The notes under the pieces were generated by a model. The model was given only the letters and a program-made list of their open reading frames with translations, did no database searches and was not told the DNA's origin. Shown here piece by piece: positions 8,069 through 16,774 of a stretch of DNA of 39,005 nt. The position numbers and the translations under genes were made by a program. The first letter of the stretch is position 1, and the number at the start of each line of letters is the position of its first letter. Where the stretch lies: contig JBBJJH010000031.1 of NCBI GenBank assembly GCA_037623315.1, positions 1 to 39,005 of the forward strand, given 5' to 3'. Source of the stretch: Halanaerobiaceae bacterium ANBcell28. GTDB lineage: Bacteria; Bacillota; Halanaerobiia; Halanaerobiales; DTU029.

Positions 8069-8779
8069 TTAGAGTTCTATTTCCTTTTTTACTAACTTCT
8101 CCACTAAATTCAAGTGTTCTTCCATTCTACTATATGCTTTTTCCACATCTTTTTCTGAGATTGCATTATAAATAAAAATATGCTGTTGCAAAAATTTCTC
8201 TACTGCCTCTGGCTTTGAAATCAATATACTCCTTGTATTTTCTATATGAAAGTCCATCGCTTCTGAAATAGATATCATCGTATCATATAAGACCTTGTTT
8301 TTACTTGCACGGGCAATAGTATAGTGAAAATTTCGATCTGCCTTAACGCTTTCTTCTTCATAACCACTAGCATTATTTAGTATTTCAATGTATTTCGCCA
8401 TTTCTTCCAGATCATTGTCATCTGCACGTTTAGCAGCAAGTCGAACAGTATCCAATTCCAATATCTTACGCAACTCCAACAATTCTTCAATACTATTTTC
8501 TTCTAATATCAATATTAAAGATAATGGCTCTAAAATATTTTTTTCGTTCTTCTCTTTTATAAATGTGCCCTCACCAGGCCTACTTTCTATAATTCCGATT
8601 ATTTCAAGAGCACTAAAAGCCTCTCTAATGGATGCCCGGCTAACATTTAGCTCTTCTTTAAGCTTCCTTTCTGAAGGCAACTTGTCACCTCTTTTAAGCT
8701 TGCCTTCAAATATCATTTTCTTTATTTGTATAATAACCTCTTCATATACTTTCTTGGTTTTTATTTGCTCGAATTCCAA
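8069..8779 (-). CDS. GntR-family (FadR/LldR-type) transcriptional regulator of the lactate operon
   Basis: This 236-residue protein has an N-terminal winged helix-turn-helix, with the classic GntR segment LKRGDKLPSERKLKEELNVS at residues 28-47, followed by RASIREAF and RPGEGTFI. An all-helical FCD ligand domain follows, including ELRKILELDTVRLAA and the metal-ligand region RNFHYTIA. The start is a TTG at 8779, because no in-frame ATG lies near. GAGGAG lies 10 bases upstream, and a TGA stop bounds the frame just before it. It is transcribed in the same direction as etfB and likely controls it, as LctA does for the lct operon of Acetobacterium woodii. The 2-hydroxyacid effector is inferred. Confidence 0.88.
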   Translation of the reverse strand: MEFEQIKTKKVYEEVIIQIKKMIFEGKLKRGDKLPSERKLKEELNVSRASIREAFSALEIIGIIESRPGEGTFIKEKNEKNILEPLSLILILEENSIEELLELRKILELDTVRLAAKRADDNDLEEMAKYIEILNNASGYEEESVKADRNFHYTIARASKNKVLYDTMISISEAMDFHIENTRSILISKPEAVEKFLQQHIFIYNAISEKDVEKAYSRMEEHLNLVEKLVKKEIEL

Positions 8780-8923
8780 CTCCTCTCATCTCCTCTGTTT
8801 ATCTTTTTGATAATATTTATTTTATATATTAGACAAAAATCTTTGAAATCCTTTTTTAAATTTGTTTTTTTAATATTTATTTGTTATTTAGTGTTTTTTT
8901 AAAAAAATAAACAAAAAAATCCC

Positions 8924-8952
8924 TTTTCAAGAATAAAAAAAAATGCTATAAT
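8924..8952 (+). promoter_or_regulatory. Extended -10 promoter for the DeoR regulator
   Basis: TGCTATAAT gives a perfect TATAAT at 8947-8952 with an upstream TG extension. A weak TTTTCA -35 lies 17 bases before it (8924-8929). Transcription would start about 25 bases before the DeoR ATG. Confidence 0.65.
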
Positions 8953-8983
8953 ATATGTAGATTTTGTAAAAGGAGAGATAAAA

Positions 8984-9739
8984 ATGCTAGCAGAGGAAAG
9001 AAGGCAAGAAATATTAAGAGTGTTAAATAACAAAGGTAGTGTGCATGTAACAGAGATAAGTAAATTATTAGAAGTAACTGAAGAAACAATAAGACGTGAT
9101 CTTGACATACTAGATGAAAAAAAATTACTTAAAAGAACACATGGTGGAGCAATAACTATCGAGGATAATAAATCAGAACTTTCGTTTAATGTAAGAAAAG
9201 AAAAAAACATTGAAGAAAAAGACATTATTGCAGAAAAAGCAGTGGAACTTATTAATAATGGAGATACTATTTTTCTTGATGCTAGCACAACTTCTATGTA
9301 CTTAGCTAGTCAGTTAAAAGATTTCACCGATTTAACTATTGTTACTAATTCAGTAAGAATCATATTAGAATTAGCAGAAAACACCAATATTAATATAATA
9401 GCCACTGGCGGAATACTAAGGCCTAATTCACTTTCATATGTAGGACCATTAACTAATGCAGCTATTAAAAAGTACTATGCAGATAAATTTTTCACCTCAT
9501 GCAAAGGTATTTCTGCTATGCACGGAGCTACAGATTCAAACGAAATGGAAATAGAAATAAAAAAATTAATGAGTAATCAAGCTCAAAGACTAATAGTATT
9601 AGCTGACTACTCAAAATTTAATCAAGTTGGTTTAGCACAATTTGCTACTTTTGAAGATATAGATACTATTATTACTGATGATAATATTGATGAATCTATT
9701 AAAAAAGAATTTGAAAGCAAAGGAAAAAAAATAATATAA
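8984..9739 (+). CDS. DeoR-family transcriptional repressor
   Basis: This 251-residue regulator has an N-terminal DeoR helix-turn-helix (ERRQEILRVLNNKGSV, then VTEETIRRDLDILDEKKLLKRTHGGA, residues 5-56). The DeoRC sensor domain shows the sugar-phosphate-binding pattern FLDASTTSMYLASQL, VTNSV, ATGG and ADYSKF. Such proteins respond to phosphorylated sugars and usually repress an adjacent sugar operon. No sugar operon follows: only a short gene remnant on the opposite strand and then alaA. Its target may have been lost or may lie elsewhere. The ribosome binding site is AAGGAGA, 8 bases before the ATG. Confidence 0.88.
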   Translation: MLAEERRQEILRVLNNKGSVHVTEISKLLEVTEETIRRDLDILDEKKLLKRTHGGAITIEDNKSELSFNVRKEKNIEEKDIIAEKAVELINNGDTIFLDASTTSMYLASQLKDFTDLTIVTNSVRIILELAENTNINIIATGGILRPNSLSYVGPLTNAAIKKYYADKFFTSCKGISAMHGATDSNEMEIEIKKLMSNQAQRLIVLADYSKFNQVGLAQFATFEDIDTIITDDNIDESIKKEFESKGKKII

Positions 9740-9748
9740 GAAAATATA

Positions 9749-9844
9749 CTAATCAAATTCTATTCCAACTTCTTTCAGAAAAATATTAATACCTGCAGCT
9801 ATAACTCCTTTATCTAAACTTCCATTCTTTGATATCTTTTTCTG
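9749..9844 (-). pseudogene. Short open fragment, possible 3' remnant of a lost gene
   Basis: A 31-codon minus-strand frame between two stops reads like a protein C-terminus: SLDKGVIAAGINIFLKEVG, then a few residues and a stop. It has no start codon or ribosome binding site. The well-formed amphipathic sequence suggests the tail of a deleted gene, perhaps one once controlled by the neighbouring DeoR protein. I do not recognise the family, and chance is possible. Confidence 0.3.
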
Positions 9845-9861
9845 TCAACAATAGATGTAGA

Positions 9862-9901
9862 AGCTTCTTTTAAATCTTCTGATTTAAAAGAAGCTATTTT
9901 T
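9862..9901 (+). terminator. Hairpin with T-rich tail downstream of DeoR
   Basis: A perfect 15-bp stem (AGCTTCTTTTAAATC, 9862-9876, with GATTTAAAAGAAGCT, 9881-9895, loop TTCT) is followed by ATTTTT. It lies 122 bases after the DeoR stop and has a low-GC stem. It could act as the terminator of that gene. Confidence 0.5.
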
Positions 9902-10014
9902 AAACTCCGTGTTTTTTTATTGCTACTTATATCAAGAAAAAACTCTAATCTATAGCGGTTTTTTCTACAAAAGATCCTATCTGCCAATTTTAAGCACTTG
10001 TTATGAAAAGAGGA

Positions 10015-11229
10015 TTACTGTCTGTATTTTGATAAAAATTTAGCTAATCTTTTAATAGCTACTGCTAATTCTTCAACTCTTGGTAAAAATACTACTCTAA
10101 AGTGATCTACTTCTGGCCAATTAAAACCTGTTCCCTGTACCAATAATATCTTTTCCTGAACTACTAAATCCCGGATGAACTTTTCATCATCTTTAATATT
10201 AAACTTCTTAATATCCACTTTAGGAAATAAATAAAACGCTGCTTTTGGCTTTACACAAGTAATACCTGGTATATCTACTAACATTTGATATGACAGATCC
10301 CTTTGTTCTCTTAACCTTCCACCAGGTAAGATTAAATCCTGTATACTTTGATATCCTCCTAGAGAAGTTTGAATAGCATATTGTGATGGTACATTACTAC
10401 ATAAACGCATAGAAGAAAGCATATTTAAACCTTCTATATAGCCTCTGGCTTCATACTTCTTTCCACTTAGTACCATCCAACCTGCCCTAAAGCCTGCTAT
10501 ACGATGAGACTTGGATAAACCACTTAAAGTAACACAAAGTACTTCATCTGTCAATGTAGCTGTAGATACATGTTCTACTCCATCATAAGTTATTTTTTCG
10601 TAAATCTCATCTGAAAAGATAATCAAATCATTTTCAGCAGCTAATTTAGTAATTTCTAACAAAACCTCTTTTGGATAACAAGCCCCTGTCGGATTATTTG
10701 GATTTATAATGACTATTCCTTTTGTATTACTGTTAATCTTCTTCTTTATATCTTCAATATCTGGATACCAATCAGATTGTTCATCACAAAGATAGTGTAC
10801 AGCTTTCCCTCCTGATAGATTAACAGCAGCAGTCCATAATGGATAATCAGGAGCTGGTAATAAAACCTCATCCCCATTATTTAAAAGGCCCTGCATAGCC
10901 ATTAAAATTAACTCGCTAACACCGTTACCTATGTATATATCATTTATTTCAATATCTAATATCCCTTTACTTTGATAATACTGCATAACAGCCTTTCTGG
11001 CGGGAAAAATACCCTTTGAATCAGAATATCCCTGTGCGTTTTTCAAATTATACATTACATCATGAATAATTTCATCTGGAGCATCAAAACCAAATGGAGC
11101 TGGATTACCAATATTAAGTTTAATAATATTGTAACCTTCTTCCTCAAGGCGATTAGCCTCATCAAGAACCGGCCCTCTTATATCATAACAAACATTATCT
11201 AATTTAATAGATTTTTTAATATTTTTCAT
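10015..11229 (-). CDS. alaA: Class I aminotransferase, alanine transaminase AlaA type
   Basis: This PLP enzyme converts pyruvate and glutamate to alanine and 2-oxoglutarate. Its 404 residues match the 405 of E. coli AlaA. The PLP lysine is Lys240 in LSGLSKSHRIAGFRAGW. The motifs INPNNPTGACYP (175-186), SDEIYEKI (206-213) and a late arginine in DHFRVVFLP are in place. The pyruvate it would use is the product of the lactate module, although the gene is transcribed separately. The ribosome binding site is AGGAGG, 9 bases before the ATG. The 293 bases upstream, shared with trkH, are AT-rich and contain a doubled ATGCAGGAGA (about 11373-11396). Related aminotransferases of other specificity are the main alternative. 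Confidence 0.85.
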   Translation of the reverse strand: MKNIKKSIKLDNVCYDIRGPVLDEANRLEEEGYNIIKLNIGNPAPFGFDAPDEIIHDVMYNLKNAQGYSDSKGIFPARKAVMQYYQSKGILDIEINDIYIGNGVSELILMAMQGLLNNGDEVLLPAPDYPLWTAAVNLSGGKAVHYLCDEQSDWYPDIEDIKKKINSNTKGIVIINPNNPTGACYPKEVLLEITKLAAENDLIIFSDEIYEKITYDGVEHVSTATLTDEVLCVTLSGLSKSHRIAGFRAGWMVLSGKKYEARGYIEGLNMLSSMRLCSNVPSQYAIQTSLGGYQSIQDLILPGGRLREQRDLSYQMLVDIPGITCVKPKAAFYLFPKVDIKKFNIKDDEKFIRDLVVQEKILLVQGTGFNWPEVDHFRVVFLPRVEELAVAIKRLAKFLSKYRQ

Positions 11230-11522
11230 TATATGAACCTCCTAAATTAAAATCCTTAAAAAACTAAAAAAAAATGTATATTGAATATTATTCTTCAAAA
11301 ACTTATATTCTAGTATTCTACAATTGATAAAGATTTCCTCCTTTTTAAGTAATATTTACTCCTCTTATACAATATGCAGGAGAAATTATGCAGGAGATTT
11401 ATAACTCATATCAAATAATTATAGTAAGAACTTAATAAAGAAAATACTTAGATATAAAGAATGATTAGATAAGAATTAAATTATAATTAATTATAACATA
11501 ATACATAAGCGGGAGGAAAATA

Positions 11523-13034
11523 ATGGGCTTATACATTTATCGTAAAAAATTATATACTATAATCATAATAAACAGCTATTTACTAATTGTCTTATCAGGT
11601 ATTCTAACTATACCATTAATCTATTCTATAATACTACAAGAAAGTAAAACTACAAGCTTAGCATTTTTACTAGCAATACTCATTGCATTTGTTCCTGGAA
11701 TTTTTATGAAATACCATTATAAGTTTTTTTCTAAAAAGAAAAACCTAAACTTAAATATATCTACAAGTATGATGGCAGTTAGTTGTGCCTGGATTTTATC
11801 CTCATTTATTGGAGCAATCCCTTTGTTTTTTGGACTTGAATTAACTTTAATCGATGCTCTTTTTGAAGGAGTAAGTGCTTTTACAACTACAGACTTTACT
11901 ACTCTCAAAAACTTTGACCTTATACCAAAATCTCTTCTTTTATGGCGCGCTTTAATGCAGTGGCTAGGTGGACTTGGTATATTAACATTCTTCCTACTTA
12001 TAAGTACTCGTTTTGCAGGAAATATGTGGCAGCTTTTTTCTGCTGAAAGTCATAAAGTTAATTCCTCTAGACCAGTACCTAATATATCTAATACCATTAA
12101 AATACTATGGACAATATATATTTTATTTACTATAATCCAAAGTATATTACTATTTATCTTTAAAGTACCTTTATTTGATGCAGTTATTCACAGTCTAACA
12201 AGTATTTCAACAGGTGGCTTTTCCCATTATGAGAATAGTATAGGGCACTATGCTCTTACTGGTCACCCATATTATCGTCAAATCGAATACATAATAATAG
12301 CTTTCATGTTACTGGGTGGAATTAATTTTTTATTACATTACAAAGTGTTAACAGGAAATTTCAAAGCGCCATTGCAAAATACTGAATTCAAAGCCTTTAT
12401 AAAAATAATAGCTTTCACCACATTACTTATTATGCTAGCTATTATTCTTAATAACAAAGAGCATCTAAAAGACTTGGAAAATTTATTTCGAACAGTCTTA
12501 TTTCAAGTAGTTTCTATATTAACTACAGCAGGATATGAAACCCAAGAAATTAGCTCGAGTTTTTTTCCAGTAGTAGCAAGACAAGCTTTTCTAATCTTAA
12601 TGTTAATTGGAGGTAGCGTAGGTTCAACTTCTGGAGGAGTAAAAGTCTTAAGAATAGTTATACTTAAAAGACTTTTTAGTAGAGAAATTAAAAAAACGTA
12701 TTATCCTCCACATAGCGTTTTACCAGTTACATTAGATCAAAATATTATCGACACAGAAGAAATTTATCGTATTGCAACTATGTTATTTGCGTGGGTACTC
12801 GTAATAGTATGTGGTGGATTGATTAGTTCTTTTTTCTCTAATATGGATGCTTTTCAATCCTTATCTGTAATGTTCTCTGCCGTTGGTAATATAGGTCCAC
12901 ATTATGGTGATCCAAATATGGCAGACTTAGCTCCAGTATTAAAGCTAACATATATGATAGCTATGCTAGCAGGAAGACTGGAAATTTTACCATTGTTTAT
13001 ACTCTTCTCTAAGAACACCTGGAAATCTCAATAA
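11523..13034 (+). CDS. trkH: Potassium uptake channel subunit TrkH/KtrB
   Basis: This is the membrane subunit of a Trk/Ktr potassium importer, 503 residues with about ten hydrophobic spans. The four selectivity-filter loops are recognisable as FTTTDFTT, STGGFSHY, TTAGYET and AVGNIGPHY. The KVLRIVILKRLF segment links the third and fourth repeats. The length agrees with TrkH rather than the shorter KtrB. GGGAGGA lies 5-6 bases before the ATG. It forms an operon with trkA, whose ribosome binding site follows the stop almost at once. Potassium import is central to osmotic balance, especially if the host is a salt-in anaerobe, which is only inferred. Confidence 0.9.
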   Translation: MGLYIYRKKLYTIIIINSYLLIVLSGILTIPLIYSIILQESKTTSLAFLLAILIAFVPGIFMKYHYKFFSKKKNLNLNISTSMMAVSCAWILSSFIGAIPLFFGLELTLIDALFEGVSAFTTTDFTTLKNFDLIPKSLLLWRALMQWLGGLGILTFFLLISTRFAGNMWQLFSAESHKVNSSRPVPNISNTIKILWTIYILFTIIQSILLFIFKVPLFDAVIHSLTSISTGGFSHYENSIGHYALTGHPYYRQIEYIIIAFMLLGGINFLLHYKVLTGNFKAPLQNTEFKAFIKIIAFTTLLIMLAIILNNKEHLKDLENLFRTVLFQVVSILTTAGYETQEISSSFFPVVARQAFLILMLIGGSVGSTSGGVKVLRIVILKRLFSREIKKTYYPPHSVLPVTLDQNIIDTEEIYRIATMLFAWVLVIVCGGLISSFFSNMDAFQSLSVMFSAVGNIGPHYGDPNMADLAPVLKLTYMIAMLAGRLEILPLFILFSKNTWKSQ

Positions 13035-13058
13035 GACTAAAAACAAGGAGTGATATCA

Positions 13059-13727
13059 ATGTATATAATAATAGCTGGTGGAGGGATTGTTGGAAGAACA
13101 ATGGCAAGTAAATTAGTAAAAAAGCATGACGTAATTGTAATTGATACAGATCAACGAACTTGTGAAAGAATATATTCAAACTATGGAGCTATAACTATAA
13201 ATGCTAACGCTACTCAAATATCTACTTTAAAAGAAGCAGGAATGGAAAAATGCGATGTAGCCCTAGGTGTAATGCGACATGACTCTGATAATCTAGCTTT
13301 TTCCCTACTAGCTAAAAACTTTGGTGTAGATAAAATACTTGTACGGATGAGAGAACCAGAATATAAGAGTGCTTATAAATTAGCAGGAGCAAGTAATATT
13401 GGATCAACTACTGATATGATTGTAAACAAATTCTTCATGGATATTGAGGAACCTGAAATAAGAAAGATAGGATCCATTGGTGATGGCAAAGCAGAAATTT
13501 CAATTATTACCATTCCAGAAAAAGCCAAATGTGCTGGTAAAAGTATATCTGATATAGTACAAAACTCTGACTTTCCAGAAGACTGTATTATAGCTGGTAT
13601 ATATGATCAGGACGAGGATCATTTAATAATTCCTGGAGGAAGTAAAGAGATACATGAACATAATCAAGTGTTTATTATTACATCTGAAGAAAAAACTAAA
13701 ATAGCAGCAAAAGCCCTGATGAAATGA
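13059..13727 (+). CDS. trkA: Potassium uptake regulator TrkA (RCK domain protein)
   Basis: This is the cytoplasmic gating subunit of the Trk system. It has an N-terminal RCK_N Rossmann domain with the glycine loop IAGGGIVGR (residues 5-13) and VIDTD at the end of strand two, suited to NAD(H) or ATP. A C-terminal RCK_C domain follows (about 135-222, KCAGKSISDI and VFIITSEE). I start at ATG 13059 (222 residues), with AAGGAG 8 bases upstream, instead of the GTG at 13050 that is part of that ribosome binding site. It has one RCK_N/RCK_C unit, like KtrA, while E. coli TrkA has two. It is co-transcribed with trkH. Confidence 0.9.
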   Translation: MYIIIAGGGIVGRTMASKLVKKHDVIVIDTDQRTCERIYSNYGAITINANATQISTLKEAGMEKCDVALGVMRHDSDNLAFSLLAKNFGVDKILVRMREPEYKSAYKLAGASNIGSTTDMIVNKFFMDIEEPEIRKIGSIGDGKAEISIITIPEKAKCAGKSISDIVQNSDFPEDCIIAGIYDQDEDHLIIPGGSKEIHEHNQVFIITSEEKTKIAAKALMK

Positions 13728-13739
13728 TTCTCATCAGGG
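13708..13739 (-). terminator. Terminator between convergent trkA and the GGDEF-EAL gene
   Basis: A 9-bp stem (CCCTGATGA, 13714-13722, with TCATCAGGG, 13731-13739) overlaps the trkA stop codon. On the minus strand it is followed by CTTTTTG, so it best serves the GGDEF-EAL gene. It may also stop trkA transcripts. Confidence 0.7.
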
Positions 13740-13749
13740 TAAAGCAATA

Positions 13750-16425
13750 TTATAGTATATTATCGATATGATTCGCTTCACAAGGCTTAGAATAATAATA
13801 ACCTTGTAGGTAATCACAAGATTTATTTTTTAAATATATTTCTTGAGCTTTGGTTTCAACTCCTTCTGCTAAAACCTTAAGCTTCATATCATGGGCCAGA
13901 GAAATCACTGATCCTAATACAGATTCTTTGCTAAGTTCCTTTCCTATCTCATCTACAAAAGATTTATCAATTTTTATTTTATTTATTGGCAAAGTTCTTA
14001 AATAATTAAGAGAAGAATAACCAGTACCAAAATCATCTAAGGCTATTCTTACACCAATCGACTGTAATTCTTTTAATTTATTTATAGCAGTATACATATC
14101 CTCTATAAAAATACTCTCAGTAATTTCTATCTCTAGATTTTCAGGAGATAAATTACACTTATCTAATATCTTTTTTACACTATTTAAAAAATCTTTATGT
14201 TTTAGTTGTATAGGAGAAACATTAACAGATATATAATAATCTTTAGAAAACTTTTTTTGCCATTGTTTAGTTTGTTTACATGCATTTAGCATAATCCATT
14301 CACCAAAAGGTATAATCAAACCAGTTTCTTCTAAAATTGGTATAAATACAGATGGAGGAACCTTATCAAATATATTGGAATTCCATCTCATTAATGCCTC
14401 AAATCCAATAATATTTCCAGTATAACTCTCTATTATAGCTTGATAGTGAATGTCCATTTCACCTTTTTCTAGAGCATTACGAAGTTCTGTTTCAAGTTCC
14501 AATTTCCTTTCACTATCCTTCATCATGTCTTTATTGAATATTTTATAGGTATTTTTATTTGCTTCTTTCGCTTTATACATTGCTGTATCAGCATATTTTA
14601 GCAAATCCTCAAAGGTTTTTCCATGATCGGGAAAAATAGAAATACCAACACTACAGGATAGATAATACATCAACCCATTAATTTTGCACGGTTCTCTTAT
14701 AATGTTTAAAATTTTACTTGCTTTACTTTTTAATTCTACATTTGTATTCATTTTATGAATAACAGCAAATTCGTCTCCACCCATTCTCGCAATAAGTATA
14801 GAATCAGCAAATATTTTTTTTAATCTTTCAGCCATTTCTTTTAAAAGTAAATCACCTACTTGATGTCCTTGTGTATCATTTATCTTTTTAAAGTTATCCA
14901 AGTCAATAAAGAAAAAACCCAATTTTTCACCAGAATTAAGATATTTATTTAATATATCTTTACCTTTTTCCTTGAAAAAAGTCCTATTATAAATACCTGT
15001 AATTTCATCATAATAGGCTAATTTTTTTATTTTTCTTTCTTTGGCAATTAAGTCTGTAATATCATGATTTGTACCGATTATATTAGTAATACTCCCATTA
15101 GATTTAACAGGTAATAGAGTAAGTTCATAAGTCCTTTCCTCTCCAGATCTATTTATATATTTATATATTGATTTAACTGTTTTACATGTATTGATCACTT
15201 TTTTGTAATTAATATACCAATTATTGTAGTTTTCTTTATCATTGACAAATGACGATAAATTTTTCCCTATAATCTCTTTTCTAGATAAATCAAATACTGT
15301 TTCAAAAGCTTCATTTACAGAAATAAAATTAGCAAAATAATCTATATTAAAGATAGCATCTTCAGCATTTTCTATTAACATTCTATATCTTTCTTCACTT
15401 TCAGAAAGCATTTTTCTGTTTTCGACAATCTCTTCATTTTGACTTCTTAACTCTTCTTCTGATGCTGATAACTCTTCATAAATCTCTATTAATTTAGCAT
15501 TTGTTTCCTGCAACTCCTTATTTGTTAGCTTAAGTCTTTCTTCCACATTTTTTATTTCTGTAATATCAATAGAAACACCAATAAGACCAGTAATATTCCC
15601 GTTAAGATCACGAAATGGTACCTTATCTGTCCGTACCCATATTGGACCATTTGGACCATCTATTTTTTCAACAATATTTTTAAGAACCTTTCCTTCCTTG
15701 ATTACTTTATCATCGTCTTTATTATAATTATTAGCATCTTCTTTTGGAAAAAATTCTTGATCTTTTTTCATATATATTTGCTCTCTACTTAAGCCAATTT
15801 TTTTAACATAGGCATCATTTACCCTAATGAGTCGTTTTTTTAGATCTTTATAAAAAATTATAGCTGGAACAGAATTAAAAATAATATTTAATTCTTCTTC
15901 TTGTTCTTTAAACAAAGAAATATTTTCTTTTGCTTCTTTTTCAATACAATAGTTTCTATAGACTGGCTTAAGAAAAGATGAAATAAATTCAAGCTTTTCT
16001 ATTTCTCCTTGCTTAAGCGCTGTATCATCTTTTAAAAATAACAAAATAAAAGCTTCTAATTTAGGCTTATTTGATACATTAACTACAATTATTCTATCGA
16101 AATCATCCAATATGTTTGGAGAACTATTAACTATAAATTTATGTAGTGATTTGAGTAAATCTCCTTCTATAAAAATTAATTCTTTATTATATATTGTATT
16201 TTTAAATAAATCATATTTAGTAAAATTGCTAATATCAATACTATAATTATCTAAATTTAATGACGTAAAAGACAAATGTGCATTATTTTCTAATAATTCG
16301 AAAAACATAAACTCCTGGAATTTGAATTCTTCCAATATTATTTCATTAATATATTCTATATAATTCTTGTCTACTTGCGAATGATCATAAGAGAAAATAG
16401 CCTGATATAAACCTTTACCTGTCAT
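13750..16425 (-). CDS. PAS-PAS-GGDEF-EAL cyclic-di-GMP enzyme
   Basis: This 891-residue soluble signalling protein has no clear membrane span. An unassigned sensory region (1-175) leads to PAS 1 (about 180-295, with YKDLKKRLIRVNDAYVKKIG). A coiled coil (292-345) and PAS 2 (345-462) follow. The GGDEF domain has an intact GGDEF at 549-553, and the EAL domain has EAL at 676-678, EITES at 767-771, DDFGTGYSS at 797-805 and AEGVET at 853-858. Both catalytic halves look intact, so it may make or break c-di-GMP according to a PAS signal. The inhibitory RxxD site before GGDEF appears absent. The ribosome binding site is AAGGAAGGTG. It is transcribed alone. A second, broken GGDEF/EAL gene is at 38136-38950. 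Confidence 0.92.
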   Translation of the reverse strand: MTGKGLYQAIFSYDHSQVDKNYIEYINEIILEEFKFQEFMFFELLENNAHLSFTSLNLDNYSIDISNFTKYDLFKNTIYNKELIFIEGDLLKSLHKFIVNSSPNILDDFDRIIVVNVSNKPKLEAFILLFLKDDTALKQGEIEKLEFISSFLKPVYRNYCIEKEAKENISLFKEQEEELNIIFNSVPAIIFYKDLKKRLIRVNDAYVKKIGLSREQIYMKKDQEFFPKEDANNYNKDDDKVIKEGKVLKNIVEKIDGPNGPIWVRTDKVPFRDLNGNITGLIGVSIDITEIKNVEERLKLTNKELQETNAKLIEIYEELSASEEELRSQNEEIVENRKMLSESEERYRMLIENAEDAIFNIDYFANFISVNEAFETVFDLSRKEIIGKNLSSFVNDKENYNNWYINYKKVINTCKTVKSIYKYINRSGEERTYELTLLPVKSNGSITNIIGTNHDITDLIAKERKIKKLAYYDEITGIYNRTFFKEKGKDILNKYLNSGEKLGFFFIDLDNFKKINDTQGHQVGDLLLKEMAERLKKIFADSILIARMGGDEFAVIHKMNTNVELKSKASKILNIIREPCKINGLMYYLSCSVGISIFPDHGKTFEDLLKYADTAMYKAKEANKNTYKIFNKDMMKDSERKLELETELRNALEKGEMDIHYQAIIESYTGNIIGFEALMRWNSNIFDKVPPSVFIPILEETGLIIPFGEWIMLNACKQTKQWQKKFSKDYYISVNVSPIQLKHKDFLNSVKKILDKCNLSPENLEIEITESIFIEDMYTAINKLKELQSIGVRIALDDFGTGYSSLNYLRTLPINKIKIDKSFVDEIGKELSKESVLGSVISLAHDMKLKVLAEGVETKAQEIYLKNKSCDYLQGYYYSKPCEANHIDNIL

Positions 16426-16774
16426 TATCTAACACCTTCCTTTAATCATTCATAATTTTATAAATTCACAAAAATTATATCTCTATTTTATATAGTCATC
16501 TATAAAGAAATAGTTCGACAAAAAAACGAAAATTCCTTCTAAATAAACGTTATTTAATAAAAAAGTAAAGCAATATACAAATCCAAATAAATTAACACAT
16601 TATTTAAAGCAATTTACACAATCTTATTTAAAATTAATTAAAATTCTGTAAATGTATAAAATCACATAATAATATATAAATTCCTGATATTAAAAAGTAC
16701 TTATTATCATCTACTAGGATGACAATAAGTACTAGCATACTATTTAAGAATTGTATTACAATTCTTAAAAAATA
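16426..16774. other. AT-rich intergenic region between the GH112 and GGDEF-EAL genes
   Basis: This 349-base gap contains no coding region I can support. It holds the terminator at 16691-16733 and, at 16743-16769, a near-perfect palindrome, TTTAAGAATTGTA-T-TACAATTCTTAAA, just after the GH112 stop. The rest is A/T-rich DNA with no clear promoter. Confidence 0.6.
16691..16733 (-). terminator. Terminator after the GH112 phosphorylase
   Basis: A 16-bp stem with one mismatch (arms 16696-16711 and 16718-16733, loop of six) is followed on the minus strand by a T-run (ACTTTTTAATATC). It lies 40 bases past the GH112 stop. Confidence 0.7.

Noticed and set aside
8899-9288. Long open frame on the minus strand opposite the DeoR gene
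   Set aside because: It is serine/leucine-rich, lies antisense to a clear DeoR protein and has no ribosome binding site.
11230-11522. c-di-AMP riboswitch upstream of trkH
   Set aside because: The region is AT-rich with no visible conserved riboswitch helices. It shows only a doubled ATGCAGGAGA.
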